64,000 nt of DNA from Leucobacter chinensis (GTDB taxonomy: Bacteria > Actinomycetota > Actinomycetes > Actinomycetales > Microbacteriaceae). The notes below the pieces were generated by a model. That model had not been told where the DNA came from. It made no database searches and was given only the letters and a program-made list of their open reading frames with translations. The DNA lies in contig NZ_JAHQZR010000003.1 in NCBI RefSeq assembly GCF_019049105.1, forward strand, positions 186,001 to 250,000, written 5' to 3'. The position numbers were made by a program, and so were the translations under genes. Below, piece after piece: positions 32,794 to 41,916 of the stretch. The stretch's first letter is position 1. Every line of letters starts with the position of its first letter.

Positions 32794-34296
32794 TCAGGCG
32801 CGAGCCGCGGCGCGGGCGGCAGCGGGCAGGGCCTCAGCGATCCGCGAGAGGATTGCTTCGTCGTGGGCCGCGCTCACGAACCACGTCTCGAAGGGGCTCG
32901 GCGGCAAGTGCACACCGCCGTCGAGCATCGCGTGGAAGAACGCCCGGTGCTGTGCCACGTTCTGGCCGAGCACGTCATCATAGGTTCGCGGGGCGTGCTC
33001 GAAGTCGCCAAAGAGTACGCTCATGAGGGTTCCGGCGCGCTGCACCCGGTGCTCGACCCCGGCCTCGGCGAGGGCGCCACTCACCTCACCCGCCAGGGTG
33101 TCGGCGGCAAAGGCGAGGCGCTCGTACGCGGCGGCATCGGCGGCGCGCAGCGTGGTGAGGCCGGCCGTAACGGCGAGGGGGTTGCCTGAGAGGGTTCCGC
33201 CTTGGTAGACCGGTCCGAGCGGGGCGAGCAGGTTCATGAGCTCGGCGCGGCCAGCGACCGCCGCGATCGGAAGGCCGCCGCCGATCACCTTGCCGAAGGT
33301 GAAGAGGTCGGGCCGCAGCCCGCCCGCGTCAGCCCCAGCACTGCCACCAGCGTCAGCCCCAGCACTGGCACCGCCACCAGCACTAGCACCGGCACCGCCG
33401 CCAGCACCAGCCCCAGCAAAACCGCCCTGCACGGCCTCCCGCTCGAGCCCCCAGTAGCCGCCGGGGCCCGCCCGGAAGCCAGTGAGCACCTCGTCGGTGA
33501 TGACGAGCGCGCCGTTTGCGTGGGCGAGGCGCAGCAGGCCCTCGGTGAAGCCCGGTTCAGGGGGCAGCACGCCCATGTTGGCGGCGGCAGACTCGGTGAT
33601 GACGGCGGCGATCTGACCCTCGTGGCGAGCGAAGGCCTCCTCGAGAGCCGGGAGGTCGTTGTAGTCGAGCACGAGGGTTTGGGCGGCGGTAGCCTCGGTC
33701 ACTCCGGCCGAACCGGGCAGGCCGAAGGTCGCAAGCCCCGAGCCGGCAGCGGCGAGCAGCCCGTCGGAGTGCCCGTGGTAGTGCCCCGCAAACTTGATGA
33801 TGAGGGGGCGGCCGGTGTGGCCGCGGGCGATGCGGATCGCAGTCATCGTCGCCTCAGTTCCCGTCGAAACGAGGCGCACTCGCTCGGCTTCGGGCACTCG
33901 CTCGATGATCGCCTCGGCGAGTTCGGCCTCCTCAGGCACCGAGGCACCGAAGCCAAAGCCACGCGCCGCAGCACGCTGCACCGCGTCAACGACCTCGGGT
34001 ACGGCGTGGCCGAGCAGGGCCGGGCCCCAGGCTCCGATGAGGTCGACGTATTCGTTGCCCTCGACGTCGGTCACGATGGCGCCGCGCCCGCCGGTGAGAA
34101 AGCGCGGGGTTCCGCCGACAGAGCCGAAGGCTCGCACGGGTGAGTTCACGCCGCCGGGAATGACGCGCGCCGCTTTCTCGGCGAGCACAGCATTATCGGC
34201 GACGGGTGCGCCGCCAGCGGGGGCACCAGCGCCAACAACACCGGCAGCAGGGGTTCCAGCGGGTACGCCGCCGGAAGGGTTCAGGGTGTTCTTCAT
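32794..34296 (-). CDS. hemL: Glutamate-1-semialdehyde 2,1-aminomutase, with low-complexity insert
   Basis: PLP enzyme that converts glutamate-1-semialdehyde to 5-aminolevulinate. The protein has 500 residues against about 430 usual. Conserved parts include [43 protein letters not shown] and the PLP lysine K336 in [12 protein letters not shown]. Extra length comes from a Gly/Ala/Pro-rich N-terminus (residues 8-33) and a Gly/Ala/Ser/Asp insert at about 293-326, just before the PLP lysine segment. The ATG overlaps the hemB stop (ATGA). It is the last gene of the haem operon. Confidence 0.93.
   Translation of the reverse strand: MKNTLNPSGGVPAGTPAAGVVGAGAPAGGAPVADNAVLAEKAARVIPGGVNSPVRAFGSVGGTPRFLTGGRGAIVTDVEGNEYVDLIGAWGPALLGHAVPEVVDAVQRAAARGFGFGASVPEEAELAEAIIERVPEAERVRLVSTGTEATMTAIRIARGHTGRPLIIKFAGHYHGHSDGLLAAAGSGLATFGLPGSAGVTEATAAQTLVLDYNDLPALEEAFARHEGQIAAVITESAAANMGVLPPEPGFTEGLLRLAHANGALVITDEVLTGFRAGPGGYWGLEREAVQGGFAGAGAGGGAGASAGGGASAGADAGGSAGADAGGLRPDLFTFGKVIGGGLPIAAVAGRAELMNLLAPLGPVYQGGTLSGNPLAVTAGLTTLRAADAAAYERLAFAADTLAGEVSGALAEAGVEHRVQRAGTLMSVLFGDFEHAPRTYDDVLGQNVAQHRAFFHAMLDGGVHLPPSPFETWFVSAAHDEAILSRIAEALPAAARAAARA
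33319..33420 (-). repeat. In-frame low-complexity repeat inside hemL
   Basis: This DNA encodes a 34-residue run of Gly, Ala, Ser and Asp with units such as [16 protein letters not shown]. The underlying sequence is a degenerate repeat of GGTGCTGGTGC-like units on the minus strand. It keeps the frame and separates the WGL segment from the PLP lysine segment. Confidence 0.8.
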
Positions 34297-35285
34297 GAGG
34301 GGTTGCTCGCAATCTCGGTGGCGAAGTAGGTCAGGATGGCGTCGGCGCCCGCGCGCTTGATGCTCACGAGCGATTCTTCGATGGCGGCACGGCGGTTGAT
34401 CCACCCGTTGGCCGCGGCGGCCTCGATCATGGCCGCCTCGCCCGACACCTGGTAGGCCCACACGGGCACGGGGCTCTCGGCGGCGACGTCTGAGAGCACG
34501 TCGAGGTAGCTCATGGCGGGCTTCACCATGACGACGTCGGCACCCTCGGCGATGTCGAGCTGCGCCTCGCGCAGGCCCTCGCGGCGGTTGGCCGGATCCA
34601 TCTGGTAACTGCGGCGGTCGCCCGTGAGCTGCGAGTCGACGGCCTCGCGAAAGGGCCCGTAGAACGCCGAGGCGTACTTGGCCGAGTAGGCGAGCACGGC
34701 GGTGTCGAGGTGCCCGGCGGCGTCGAGCACGTCGCGCACAGCGGCAACCTGGCCGTCCATCATGCCCGAAAGGCCGAGCAGCTGCGAGCCGGCCTCGGCC
34801 TGCGCGAGGGCCATCGACCGGTAGCGTTCGAGCGTCGCGTCATTATCGACGCGGGGTTGACCCGCAGCGGATCGCCCCTGAGCACCCAGCACGCCACAGT
34901 GTCCGTGGTCGGTGAACTCGTCGAGGCACAGGTCGGTCTGCACGACGAGCGCGTCGCCAACCTCGCTCGCGACGGCGCGGGTCGCGACGTTCAGAATGCC
35001 GTCGGGGTCGTCGGCAGCGCTGCCCAGGGCGTCGCGCCTCTCGGGAACGCCGAAGAGCATGACGCCACCGACGCCCTGGGCAGCGGCCTCGGCGGCGGCT
35101 GCGCGAAGGGAGTCGAGCGTGTGCTGCATGACGCCCGGCATTGAGGTGATGGGGCGAGGCTCGTTGATGCCCTCGCGCACAAAGAGTGGCAGCACGAGGT
35201 CGCCCGAGTATAGCCGGGTCTCGGTGGCGAGGCGGCGCAGCGCGGGGGTGGCGCGCAGGCGCCTCGGTCGGTTGGTCAGGGTCAT
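34293..35285 (-). CDS. hemB: Delta-aminolevulinic acid dehydratase (porphobilinogen synthase)
   Basis: HemB of 330 residues joins two 5-aminolevulinates into porphobilinogen. The Schiff-base lysines are in [14 protein letters not shown] and [10 protein letters not shown]. In the metal-site segment [14 protein letters not shown], aspartates replace most of the zinc-binding cysteines, so it is of the magnesium-dependent or zinc-independent type. The start is the ATG at 35285 behind CAAGGAGA; the in-frame ATG at 35306 is less likely. It follows hemD by 34 nt and overlaps hemL. Confidence 0.95.
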   Translation of the reverse strand: MTLTNRPRRLRATPALRRLATETRLYSGDLVLPLFVREGINEPRPITSMPGVMQHTLDSLRAAAAEAAAQGVGGVMLFGVPERRDALGSAADDPDGILNVATRAVASEVGDALVVQTDLCLDEFTDHGHCGVLGAQGRSAAGQPRVDNDATLERYRSMALAQAEAGSQLLGLSGMMDGQVAAVRDVLDAAGHLDTAVLAYSAKYASAFYGPFREAVDSQLTGDRRSYQMDPANRREGLREAQLDIAEGADVVMVKPAMSYLDVLSDVAAESPVPVWAYQVSGEAAMIEAAAANGWINRRAAIEESLVSIKRAGADAILTYFATEIASNPS

Positions 35286-35319
35286 CGGGTCTCCTTGCGG
35301 TTGCATTGCAGCACCTTCT

Positions 35320-36141
35320 TCACGATTTTCTGCTGGTTTCGGTGAGCCTCGCGAGTGCCGTCACCGTGCCTGAGGCGGTGTGCTGGCGGGCGACGACGGC
35401 GGGGGGCATGCCGAGGCTTCTGAGTTGCCTGGCGGTAGGTTCTCCGATCGCTGCGAGACGCGCATGCTCGTGGAGCGTCGGGAACCGTGCGGCGAGTGCC
35501 CTCGCTGCCGAGGCGCTGAGCACGAGCGCGGCATCGATCGAGAGGGCGATGGCCGCGTCGGCCTCGGGGTCTCCCTCGACGGGGCTGGTGCGGTAGGCAT
35601 CGATCCGCTCGGGGCGGTGGCCGGCCGCGATGAGTCCTGTTTCGAGTGCGGTGTCGGCGATGGCCGAGAGAGGCAGCAGCACACTCGCTTTACCGTCGGG
35701 GGCCGGCCAGCTCATGAGCTCGGCGACGAGTGCTCTCGCGAGGCTCTCGCCGGTAAAGCGTTCGGGTTCGAGGGTGACGCAGAAGCCGAGTGATTCGAGG
35801 GCCGCGGTCGTGGTGCTGCCGACCGAGGCGATGCGGCCGCCGCTCGGCGTTGCCCCAGCCCGCGCAAAGGCCTGGGCGCCGCGCACGCTCGTAATGGCCG
35901 CCCAGTCGTAGACGCCAGCGTTCCAGCGTTCGATCGCGGCGGCGAAGGCCTCCTCATCGGCCGGGGGTGTGTGCTCGATGAGTGGAACCATGACGGGCTC
36001 GCCGCCGAGGCTCAGCACGAGTTCAGCGAGGTGATCGCCGCGGGCTTCGGCGCGCGGCACGAGCACCCGCTGGCCCTCGAGCGCGCCCTCAAGCGAGCCA
36101 CCGTGGGAGCCACCGTGCGCGTGGCGGTCGGCTGTGCTCAC
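35320..36141 (-). CDS. hemD: Uroporphyrinogen-III synthase
   Basis: Protein of 273 residues with the low-conservation HemD fold: [32 protein letters not shown] at the N-terminus, then [13 protein letters not shown] and the C-terminal half with [13 protein letters not shown] and [15 protein letters not shown]. It closes and inverts ring D of hydroxymethylbilane. The His/Gly-rich first 20 residues are an unusual leader. The start overlaps the hemC stop by 4 nt. The function is well supported by position between hemC and hemB. Confidence 0.88.
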   Translation of the reverse strand: MSTADRHAHGGSHGGSLEGALEGQRVLVPRAEARGDHLAELVLSLGGEPVMVPLIEHTPPADEEAFAAAIERWNAGVYDWAAITSVRGAQAFARAGATPSGGRIASVGSTTTAALESLGFCVTLEPERFTGESLARALVAELMSWPAPDGKASVLLPLSAIADTALETGLIAAGHRPERIDAYRTSPVEGDPEADAAIALSIDAALVLSASAARALAARFPTLHEHARLAAIGEPTARQLRSLGMPPAVVARQHTASGTVTALARLTETSRKS

Positions 36142-37181
36142 CGCGTCGCCCCGAGGGGTGCGAGTTCGGCGGCGCCCTGGTCAAGCAGCTGTTTCGCAAC
36201 GCTCGCGCCGAGCTCGTGAGCCGTGCGATCGGTGAGGCTTGAGCGGTAGCGCGCGTCGCGATCCGCCTCGGGTGAGGCGAGGGGTGAGCGTTCGACGGCC
36301 GTCAGCTGTTCCTGCCCGTCGAGGCGGTACACGGTCGCGCTCAGCGTGAGCTCGCCGTTCGCGGCCACGGCCGTTGCGCCAATCGGGGCCGCGCATCCTG
36401 CCTCGAGTGTTGCGAGCAGGGCGCGTTCGGCGAGCGCCTCGGCGCGGGCAGCGGGGTCGTTAAGGGCGACGAGCGCGTCGTGCAGCGGCCCCGTCTCGGT
36501 CTCGGCGCTGCGCACCTCGATCGCGAGCGCGCCCTGGCCCGGGGCGGGAGGGGCGACGTCGAGCGAGAAGCGCTCAGTGATGGCGGCGTCGCGGCCAATG
36601 CGGTCGAGACCGGCGGCGGCAAGCACGACCGCGTCAAGGTCGGTTGCGACCCGGCCAAGCCGCGTATCAACGTTGCCACGCAGGTCGCTGACCTGCAGGT
36701 CGGGACGGCGAGAGAGCAGCTGGGCTGCGCGGCGCGGCGAGCCGGTGCCGACGAGCGCCCCCTCGGGAAGTGTCTCGAGGGTGAGCCCGTCGCGAGCACA
36801 CAGAGCGTCGCGCGCATCGGCACGCTCGGGAATCGCGCCGAGCGTGATTCCCTCGCACGGCCCCGTCGGCAGGTCTTTGAGCGAGTGCACCGCGACGTCG
36901 CACTCGCCGGCGAGCAGGGCGTCACGCAGGGCGCTCACGAACACGCCGGTTCCGCCGAGCTGGGCGAGCGGGGCGCGCGACACGTCACCCTTCGTGGTGA
37001 CGATGACGAGCACGACGTCGAGGCCCGTCGCCCGGGCGATGGTCTGGGCAACGGTCGTGGTCTGCGACACCGCGAGCGCGCTGCCCCTCGTACCCACCCT
37101 GATGATGCCGGGAGCAGCCTCGACAGGGCCCTCAGCCCTCGTCACGCTCGCGATGCGCTTCGTCTGCTTCGTTTCGGTCAT
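36138..37181 (-). CDS. hemC: Hydroxymethylbilane synthase (porphobilinogen deaminase)
   Basis: HemC of 347 residues, which polymerises four porphobilinogens. Landmarks are RVGTRGSALAVSQT, HSLKDLPTG, GALVGTGSPRRAAQL, LRGNVDTRLGR and the dipyrromethane-cofactor cysteine in EAGCAAPIGA. The N-terminus is about 25 residues longer than usual. Start and stop overlap the neighbouring hemY and hemD genes by 4 nt each, so translation is coupled. Confidence 0.95.
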   Translation of the reverse strand: MTETKQTKRIASVTRAEGPVEAAPGIIRVGTRGSALAVSQTTTVAQTIARATGLDVVLVIVTTKGDVSRAPLAQLGGTGVFVSALRDALLAGECDVAVHSLKDLPTGPCEGITLGAIPERADARDALCARDGLTLETLPEGALVGTGSPRRAAQLLSRRPDLQVSDLRGNVDTRLGRVATDLDAVVLAAAGLDRIGRDAAITERFSLDVAPPAPGQGALAIEVRSAETETGPLHDALVALNDPAARAEALAERALLATLEAGCAAPIGATAVAANGELTLSATVYRLDGQEQLTAVERSPLASPEADRDARYRSSLTDRTAHELGASVAKQLLDQGAAELAPLGATR

Positions 37182-38638
37182 GCTGGTCGCACCGTGCTTT
37201 CTTGCTGTGGGGTCGATGAGGGATCGGTCGTGTGGAGGGGCGCAAGCCGCCCCAGGAGGTCGTTCGCCGCGCCGCGGGCACCCGCGACAACCGAGGCGAG
37301 GCCAGTGCCGTGCACCCAGTCTCCCGCGAGGGCCACCGTCGCTGGGGTCTGCGGCTCGGGCCGGGCGCCGGGAGGCGGGCTCACCGACCAGGGCTGCCTG
37401 ACTGCGTCGGCAAGCGACTCGGGAGCGAGCTCAATACCGAGCAGCAGGCTCGCGTCGCGCAGGGCCAGCGCAAAAGCGTCGGCGTCGGCGAGCGCTGCCG
37501 TCTCGGGGGCGCTGCCCGTGCGGCCGTATGAGAGGCGCAGCACGTGCTCGCCGGGGCCGCGCACCGCCGCGCGATCGGGCCACTTCGCCGTCGCGTGCGT
37601 GAGCGCCTTCGCGGCCACGCGCGGGTCGCCGGGCGCGACAAGCACGCCGGTTCCGCGGGGAGCTGCGTCAAGCCGTTCGTCGTGCACCGCGAGGGCGATG
37701 ACCTCGATATCGCTTGGCACGGGGGCCGCATCGCGCGAGCCGCCGAGCAGCCCGCCCAACAACTCACGCGCAGCCAGCTCGGGTGCCGCGATGACCACGG
37801 CATCGGCGCTCGCGAGGCACGAGCCCTCGGCATCGTGCACCTGCCAGCTCGGCTCGGTGTCAAACGGCGGCACGAGGGCAACCACCTGCGTGCCGCGCAC
37901 GATCTCGCAACCGCGACCGAGCAGGTCAGCCTCGAGGGCAGCAACGAGCGGGGTCATGCCTCCCTCGAGGGCAGCGACGGCCCCTCCCGCGGCCGAACTC
38001 GCGGCACGAAGCTCACGGGCTGCACCCACGAGTGATCCGCTGCGGTCGAAAGCCTCGCGAAGCCCGGGAACCTGCGCGATCCGCAGCTCGGTCGGGTCGG
38101 TCGAGTAGACGCCGAGCGCGATCGGGCGCACGAGCCGCTCGAGCACGCGTGCCCCGAGACGCTCGGTCACGAGGGCCGCGACCGTCGTTTCGTCGTTTGT
38201 TGGGGTGGCTCGGCGGCGAAGGGGTTCGAGCGCGGCGCGCAGCGCGGCCCCAAAGCCGAGCACGCGCCGTGACTCGGCGCTCATGGGGCTGGCAGGAATG
38301 CCGAGCGCACCGCCCTTCGGCAGCGGCCTGGCGACACCCTCGGCATACACCCACGAGCCACGCGGCGCCGGTGGAACCACCCGCTGGGCGAGCCCCAGCT
38401 CGGTGATGAGACGCTGCACCTCGCCCCCGCGGGTCGCGAACGCCTCGGCGCCGACATCGACCGCGTGGCCGTGAAGGGGCGCTGAAGCGACCCGGCCGCC
38501 GAGCTGCTCGCCCGCTTCAATGAGCGTGACGGCCGCGCCGCCCAGGCTCAGCTCTCTGGCCGCAACGAGACCCGCGACGCCTCCGCCCACAACGACAATG
38601 CGCTGTGGGCTGGTGTCGCGGGTCTCGCTAGAAGGCAT
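37178..38638 (-). CDS. hemY: Coproporphyrinogen/protoporphyrinogen oxidase (HemY/CgoX)
   Basis: FAD-dependent oxidase of 486 residues from the ATG at 38636-38638; the open frame continues upstream to 38908 but only as an overlap with hemE. The FAD motif is GGGVAGLVAAREL with the following acidic residue in TLIEAGEQLGGR. The C-terminal motif VALAGDWVHGTGLASVVAGARGAA closes the fold. In Gram-positive and actinobacterial haem synthesis this enzyme oxidises coproporphyrinogen III (CgoX). It overlaps hemE by 11 nt. The other coproporphyrin-branch genes (hemH/cpfC, hemQ/chdC) are not in this window. Confidence 0.92.
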   Translation of the reverse strand: MPSSETRDTSPQRIVVVGGGVAGLVAARELSLGGAAVTLIEAGEQLGGRVASAPLHGHAVDVGAEAFATRGGEVQRLITELGLAQRVVPPAPRGSWVYAEGVARPLPKGGALGIPASPMSAESRRVLGFGAALRAALEPLRRRATPTNDETTVAALVTERLGARVLERLVRPIALGVYSTDPTELRIAQVPGLREAFDRSGSLVGAARELRAASSAAGGAVAALEGGMTPLVAALEADLLGRGCEIVRGTQVVALVPPFDTEPSWQVHDAEGSCLASADAVVIAAPELAARELLGGLLGGSRDAAPVPSDIEVIALAVHDERLDAAPRGTGVLVAPGDPRVAAKALTHATAKWPDRAAVRGPGEHVLRLSYGRTGSAPETAALADADAFALALRDASLLLGIELAPESLADAVRQPWSVSPPPGARPEPQTPATVALAGDWVHGTGLASVVAGARGAANDLLGRLAPLHTTDPSSTPQQESTVRPA

Positions 38639-39746
38639 GCGCGAGCTCGACGATGCGGGTGAGCACGGCCGGGTCGGTTTCGGGAGGGACCCCGTGGCCA
38701 AGGTTGAGAATGTGGGCGGGAGCGTGCTGCCCGCGCGTGAGCACGTCGGCGAGGTGCGCCTCGAGGGCTTCGTCGGGGGCACCGAGCAGGGCCGGGTCGA
38801 GGTTGCCCTGCAGCGGCATCTCGGAGCCGAGACGCTCGCTCGCCTCGTCGAGAGGAATGCGCCAGTCGACGCCAACGGCATCTGGGCCGAGCTCGGCGAG
38901 CGCCTCAAGCAGGTGCCCTGAGCCGACCGCGAAGTGGATCACGGGTACCTGAAGCGCCACGTCGGCGTAGCCGTGCCAGCCCGGGTGGTGAAAGCCCAGT
39001 TGTCTCACGAGCGAGAGCGCTCGGGCCGAGGCCGGGGCCACGTATTCGCGGTAGTCGTTCACGCTCAGCGAGCCTGCCCACGAGTCGAAGAGCTGCACGG
39101 CGCTCGCACCGGCCTCGACCTGGGCCTCGAGGAACACGGCGCTGAGGTCGGCGACCCACTCGAGCAAGTCGTGCCACACCTCTGGCTCGCTCTGCATGAG
39201 CGTGCGCGCGCGCAGGTGCTCGCGTGACGGGCCGCCCTCGACGAGGTAGGCCGCGAGGGTGAAGGGGGCGCCGGCGAAGCCCACGAGTGGCGTCTCGCCA
39301 AGCTCGGCGACCGTGAGCCTCACGGCCTCGCGCACGGGTTCGAGGGCTTCTCGCAGGCGCTCGGGGGTGTAGGTCGCGCGGCAGTGCTCGACGTCGGCCG
39401 CGGTGCGCACGGGGTGGGCAAAGACGGGACCCTTGCCAGCCACGAGGTCAACCTCGACCCCGGCGAGCAACAGTGGCACGACGATATCGCTAAAAAACAC
39501 CGCGGCGTCGACTCCGTGCCTGCGCACGGGCTGCAGCGTGATCTCGCTCGCGAGCGCGGGGTCAAGACATGCATCGAGCATTCGGGTTTCTTGGCGCAGC
39601 GCGCGGTACTCTGGCAACGAGCGGCCCGCCTGGCGCATAAACCAGACGGGAACGCGCTCTGGGCGGTCGCCGCGCAGCGCGCGCACGAGCGGGGCATCGC
39701 TGGTGACACCGGTCACGAGCGGGTGGGTTTCACTCAAAAGTCTCAT
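38628..39746 (-). CDS. hemE: Uroporphyrinogen decarboxylase
   Basis: HemE of 372 residues converts uroporphyrinogen III to coproporphyrinogen III. The signatures are PVWFMRQAGRSLPEYR near the N-terminus and GFAGAPFTLAAYLVEGG. It is the first gene of the leftward haem operon hemE-hemY-hemC-hemD-hemB-hemL. Its promoter region is shared with the divergent hemA and contains a 13-bp direct repeat. Confidence 0.95.
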   Translation of the reverse strand: MRLLSETHPLVTGVTSDAPLVRALRGDRPERVPVWFMRQAGRSLPEYRALRQETRMLDACLDPALASEITLQPVRRHGVDAAVFFSDIVVPLLLAGVEVDLVAGKGPVFAHPVRTAADVEHCRATYTPERLREALEPVREAVRLTVAELGETPLVGFAGAPFTLAAYLVEGGPSREHLRARTLMQSEPEVWHDLLEWVADLSAVFLEAQVEAGASAVQLFDSWAGSLSVNDYREYVAPASARALSLVRQLGFHHPGWHGYADVALQVPVIHFAVGSGHLLEALAELGPDAVGVDWRIPLDEASERLGSEMPLQGNLDPALLGAPDEALEAHLADVLTRGQHAPAHILNLGHGVPPETDPAVLTRIVELAHAF

Positions 39747-39767
39747 CGCACCAGATGCTAACGCATA

Positions 39768-39794
39768 GATCTGATGTATTAGATCAGATGTATT
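39768..39794. promoter_or_regulatory. Direct-repeat control site between hemE and hemA
   Basis: GATCTGATGTATT (39768-39780) and GATCAGATGTATT (39782-39794) are 13-bp direct repeats with one mismatch and a 14-nt period, in the 121-bp gap between divergent hemE and hemA. The overlapping sequence GATCTGATGTATTAGATC is also a partial palindrome. A TTGACG at 39813-39818 could be the hemA -35 box. The site could bind a response regulator or other haem or iron regulator. Confidence 0.55.
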
Positions 39795-39867
39795 CAGGTT
39801 CGGGTGATTTGCTTGACGTATTCACTGACACGCGACCCACCGAACCACCCCGGAGCACCCGCGACCC

Positions 39868-41184
39868 ATGCTTACCTCACTGTCATTCACGCTTGAGCGC
39901 ACCCCCTTTGAGACGCTCGAGCACCTCTCGCGTCACCACGAGAGCATCAGCGACGCCTTCGACGACCCCTCGCTCACCCAGGGCTCGGTCGTGCTCAGCA
40001 CCTGCAACCGCTTTGAGATTTACGCCGACACCGGCGCGGGGCAGCAGCAGGCGCTCCTCACGCGACTCTCGCGCGTGACCGGCCTCGACGCCGAGGCGCT
40101 TGGCGCGGCAGCCGACGCAAAAACGGGTCGAGAAACGGCAGAGCACCTCTTTGCCGTCGCCTCAGGCCTCGAGTCGGCCGTCGTTGGCGAGGGAGAAATC
40201 GCGGGCCAGGTGCGCCGAGCCCACGACGACGCCAGGCAGCGAGCAACGCTCACGCACGACCTCGAGCACCTCTTTCGCACCGCGACCCGCACCTCACGCG
40301 AGGTCGGGCACCGCACCGAGATTCGCTCGGCGGGACGCTCGCTCGTACGTCTCTCACTGCGCATGGCCGAGGCACGGGTGCCCGACTGGCAGGAAGCCCG
40401 CGTGCTGCTCATTGGCACGGGCGCCTACGCCGGCGCGACCGTCACCGCGCTGCAAGCCCGCGGCGTCACCCAGTTGCGAGTCTTCTCGCCCTCGGGCCGA
40501 GCCGAGGGCTACGCCGCCGAGCGCGGCCTCGAGGCCGTTGCCCAAGGTGAACTGCAGGCAGAGCTCAAGGTCGCCGACCTCGTCATCGCGTGCAGTAGAG
40601 CCGACGACCCAGTGCTCACCGCCGACCTTGTGCGCGAGGCGCTTGAAACCGAACGCCGCCGCGAGCTCCTGCTCATCGACCTCGGCTTGCCCCGCAACAT
40701 CGACCCGCTCGTCACCGAGCTTGCCGGCGCCTGGCTGCTCGACCTCGAGACCATCAGCAAGCACGCCCCAGTGACCGAGCTGAGCGCCGAGGCCGAGGCA
40801 CTCGAAATCGTGCGCACCGCAGCCACCGAATTCAGCGCCTCGCAGGCTGAGCGCGAGGCGCTTCCTGCTCTGCTCGCCCTGCGCACCCACGTCGCCGGCA
40901 TTCTCGAAGACGAACTATGCCGCGCCCGAAAGGCGACGGCTTCACTCCCGCCCGAGGCACCCCCCGGCGGGAACGAGGCCACGGCCATGGGCGACCCACT
41001 CGACAGCACCTCATCGGCCGAGATCGAGGCCGCCCTGCGCCGCTTCTCAGGCAAGCTGCTGCACCTGCCCATGACCCGCATCAGAAGCCTCGGGCGCGAG
41101 GGCAGAGTGAACGATGCCGCGGCAGCCCTCGAAACCCTCTTTGGCATCGACGCGCTGCCGTCTGATGACGGGAGCGGGGTCTAG
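39868..41184 (+). CDS. hemA: Glutamyl-tRNA reductase
   Basis: HemA of 438 residues reduces glutamyl-tRNA(Glu) to glutamate-1-semialdehyde, the first committed step of the C5 haem pathway. The catalytic cysteine is Cys46 in VVLSTCNRFEIY. Further landmarks are GLESAVVGEGEIAGQVRRA and an NADPH-binding segment VLLIGTGAYAGATV. The C-terminal dimerisation region contains an insert around PPEAPPGGNEATAMGDP. It is divergent from hemE, and its product is the substrate of hemL at the far end of the leftward operon. Confidence 0.94.
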   Translation: MLTSLSFTLERTPFETLEHLSRHHESISDAFDDPSLTQGSVVLSTCNRFEIYADTGAGQQQALLTRLSRVTGLDAEALGAAADAKTGRETAEHLFAVASGLESAVVGEGEIAGQVRRAHDDARQRATLTHDLEHLFRTATRTSREVGHRTEIRSAGRSLVRLSLRMAEARVPDWQEARVLLIGTGAYAGATVTALQARGVTQLRVFSPSGRAEGYAAERGLEAVAQGELQAELKVADLVIACSRADDPVLTADLVREALETERRRELLLIDLGLPRNIDPLVTELAGAWLLDLETISKHAPVTELSAEAEALEIVRTAATEFSASQAEREALPALLALRTHVAGILEDELCRARKATASLPPEAPPGGNEATAMGDPLDSTSSAEIEAALRRFSGKLLHLPMTRIRSLGREGRVNDAAAALETLFGIDALPSDDGSGV

Positions 41185-41289
41185 GGCGGGATCCGCCCCG
41201 GCCCCTCTTCAAGGCCTTACGAAACGACGTTCTCGCACTCGTTCACTGCGCAGTTGCGCAATCTGACCCAGCGTGCAATTCTGGCACAC

Positions 41290-41883
41290 ATGACCGACCC
41301 CCATTTTCCGCAGCCAATCGTCTTCGACACCTGCTGCAACGCCGCTCTCACCTGCTTCGCAAAGAACGGCTTTCACGGCACCTCGATTCGCGAAATCGCG
41401 AGCGAGGCGGGCCTGTCGGTTCCCGGCCTGTACCACCACTACCCGTCGAAAGCGGCGCTGCTCGAGAAGCTCTGCGAAATCTCGATGATCGAGCTACACG
41501 CAGCCCTGGTTAAGGCGCGCGATGCAGCAACGACGACGCTTGAGCGCTTCGACAACCTCGTCGCCTGTCTGCTCGAATTTCACGCCGAGTTCGGCGCCGT
41601 TGCCTTCGTGACCTACAGCGAAATTCGTTCGCTCAAGCCAGGCCCCCGCGAGGCGCACATCGAGGCGCGCAGGGGCGTGCAACAGTTCATCACCGACGCG
41701 GTCGTCGACGGCACGGCCGAGGGCATCTTCCAGGCCGAAGAGCCACGCCACGTGGCACGCGCGATCACCCACATTTGCCTCGGCGTCGCACAGTGGTTTC
41801 GGCCGAATGGCGAGCTCAGCGTCGACGATCTCGTGGCCGTGTACACCGAGATTTGCCGCGACACCGCGCGCTTCGTTCGGTAG
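41290..41883 (+). CDS. TetR family transcriptional regulator
   Basis: Regulator of 197 residues. The TetR helix-turn-helix (NAALTCFAKNGFHGTSIREIASEAGLSVPGLYHHYPSKAALLEKL) covers about residues 12-56, cited as a landmark. The C-terminal part carries YSEIRSLKPGPREAHIEAR, as in TetR proteins linked to acyl-CoA metabolism. The ATG at 41290 gives a normal N-terminus; an ATG at 41254 is also in frame, and neither has a clear RBS. It is convergent with the kinase-acyl-CoA dehydrogenase-SDR operon and likely controls it. Confidence 0.85.
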   Translation: MTDPHFPQPIVFDTCCNAALTCFAKNGFHGTSIREIASEAGLSVPGLYHHYPSKAALLEKLCEISMIELHAALVKARDAATTTLERFDNLVACLLEFHAEFGAVAFVTYSEIRSLKPGPREAHIEARRGVQQFITDAVVDGTAEGIFQAEEPRHVARAITHICLGVAQWFRPNGELSVDDLVAVYTEICRDTARFVR

Positions 41884-41916
41884 CGCGCGGCGCCGCAGCT
41901 CGTCCCTGCGAGCGCG

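Noticed and set aside
36480-38108. 542-codon plus-strand open frame opposite hemC/hemY
   Set aside because: Antisense to two well-conserved haem genes, with arginine/serine-rich composition typical of shadow frames in high-GC DNA.
41736-41752. CACGTG sites as further parS sites (for example near 8216, 31029, 41748, 46509)
   Set aside because: Flanks match the 16-bp consensus at too few positions; they occur by chance in GC-rich coding DNA.
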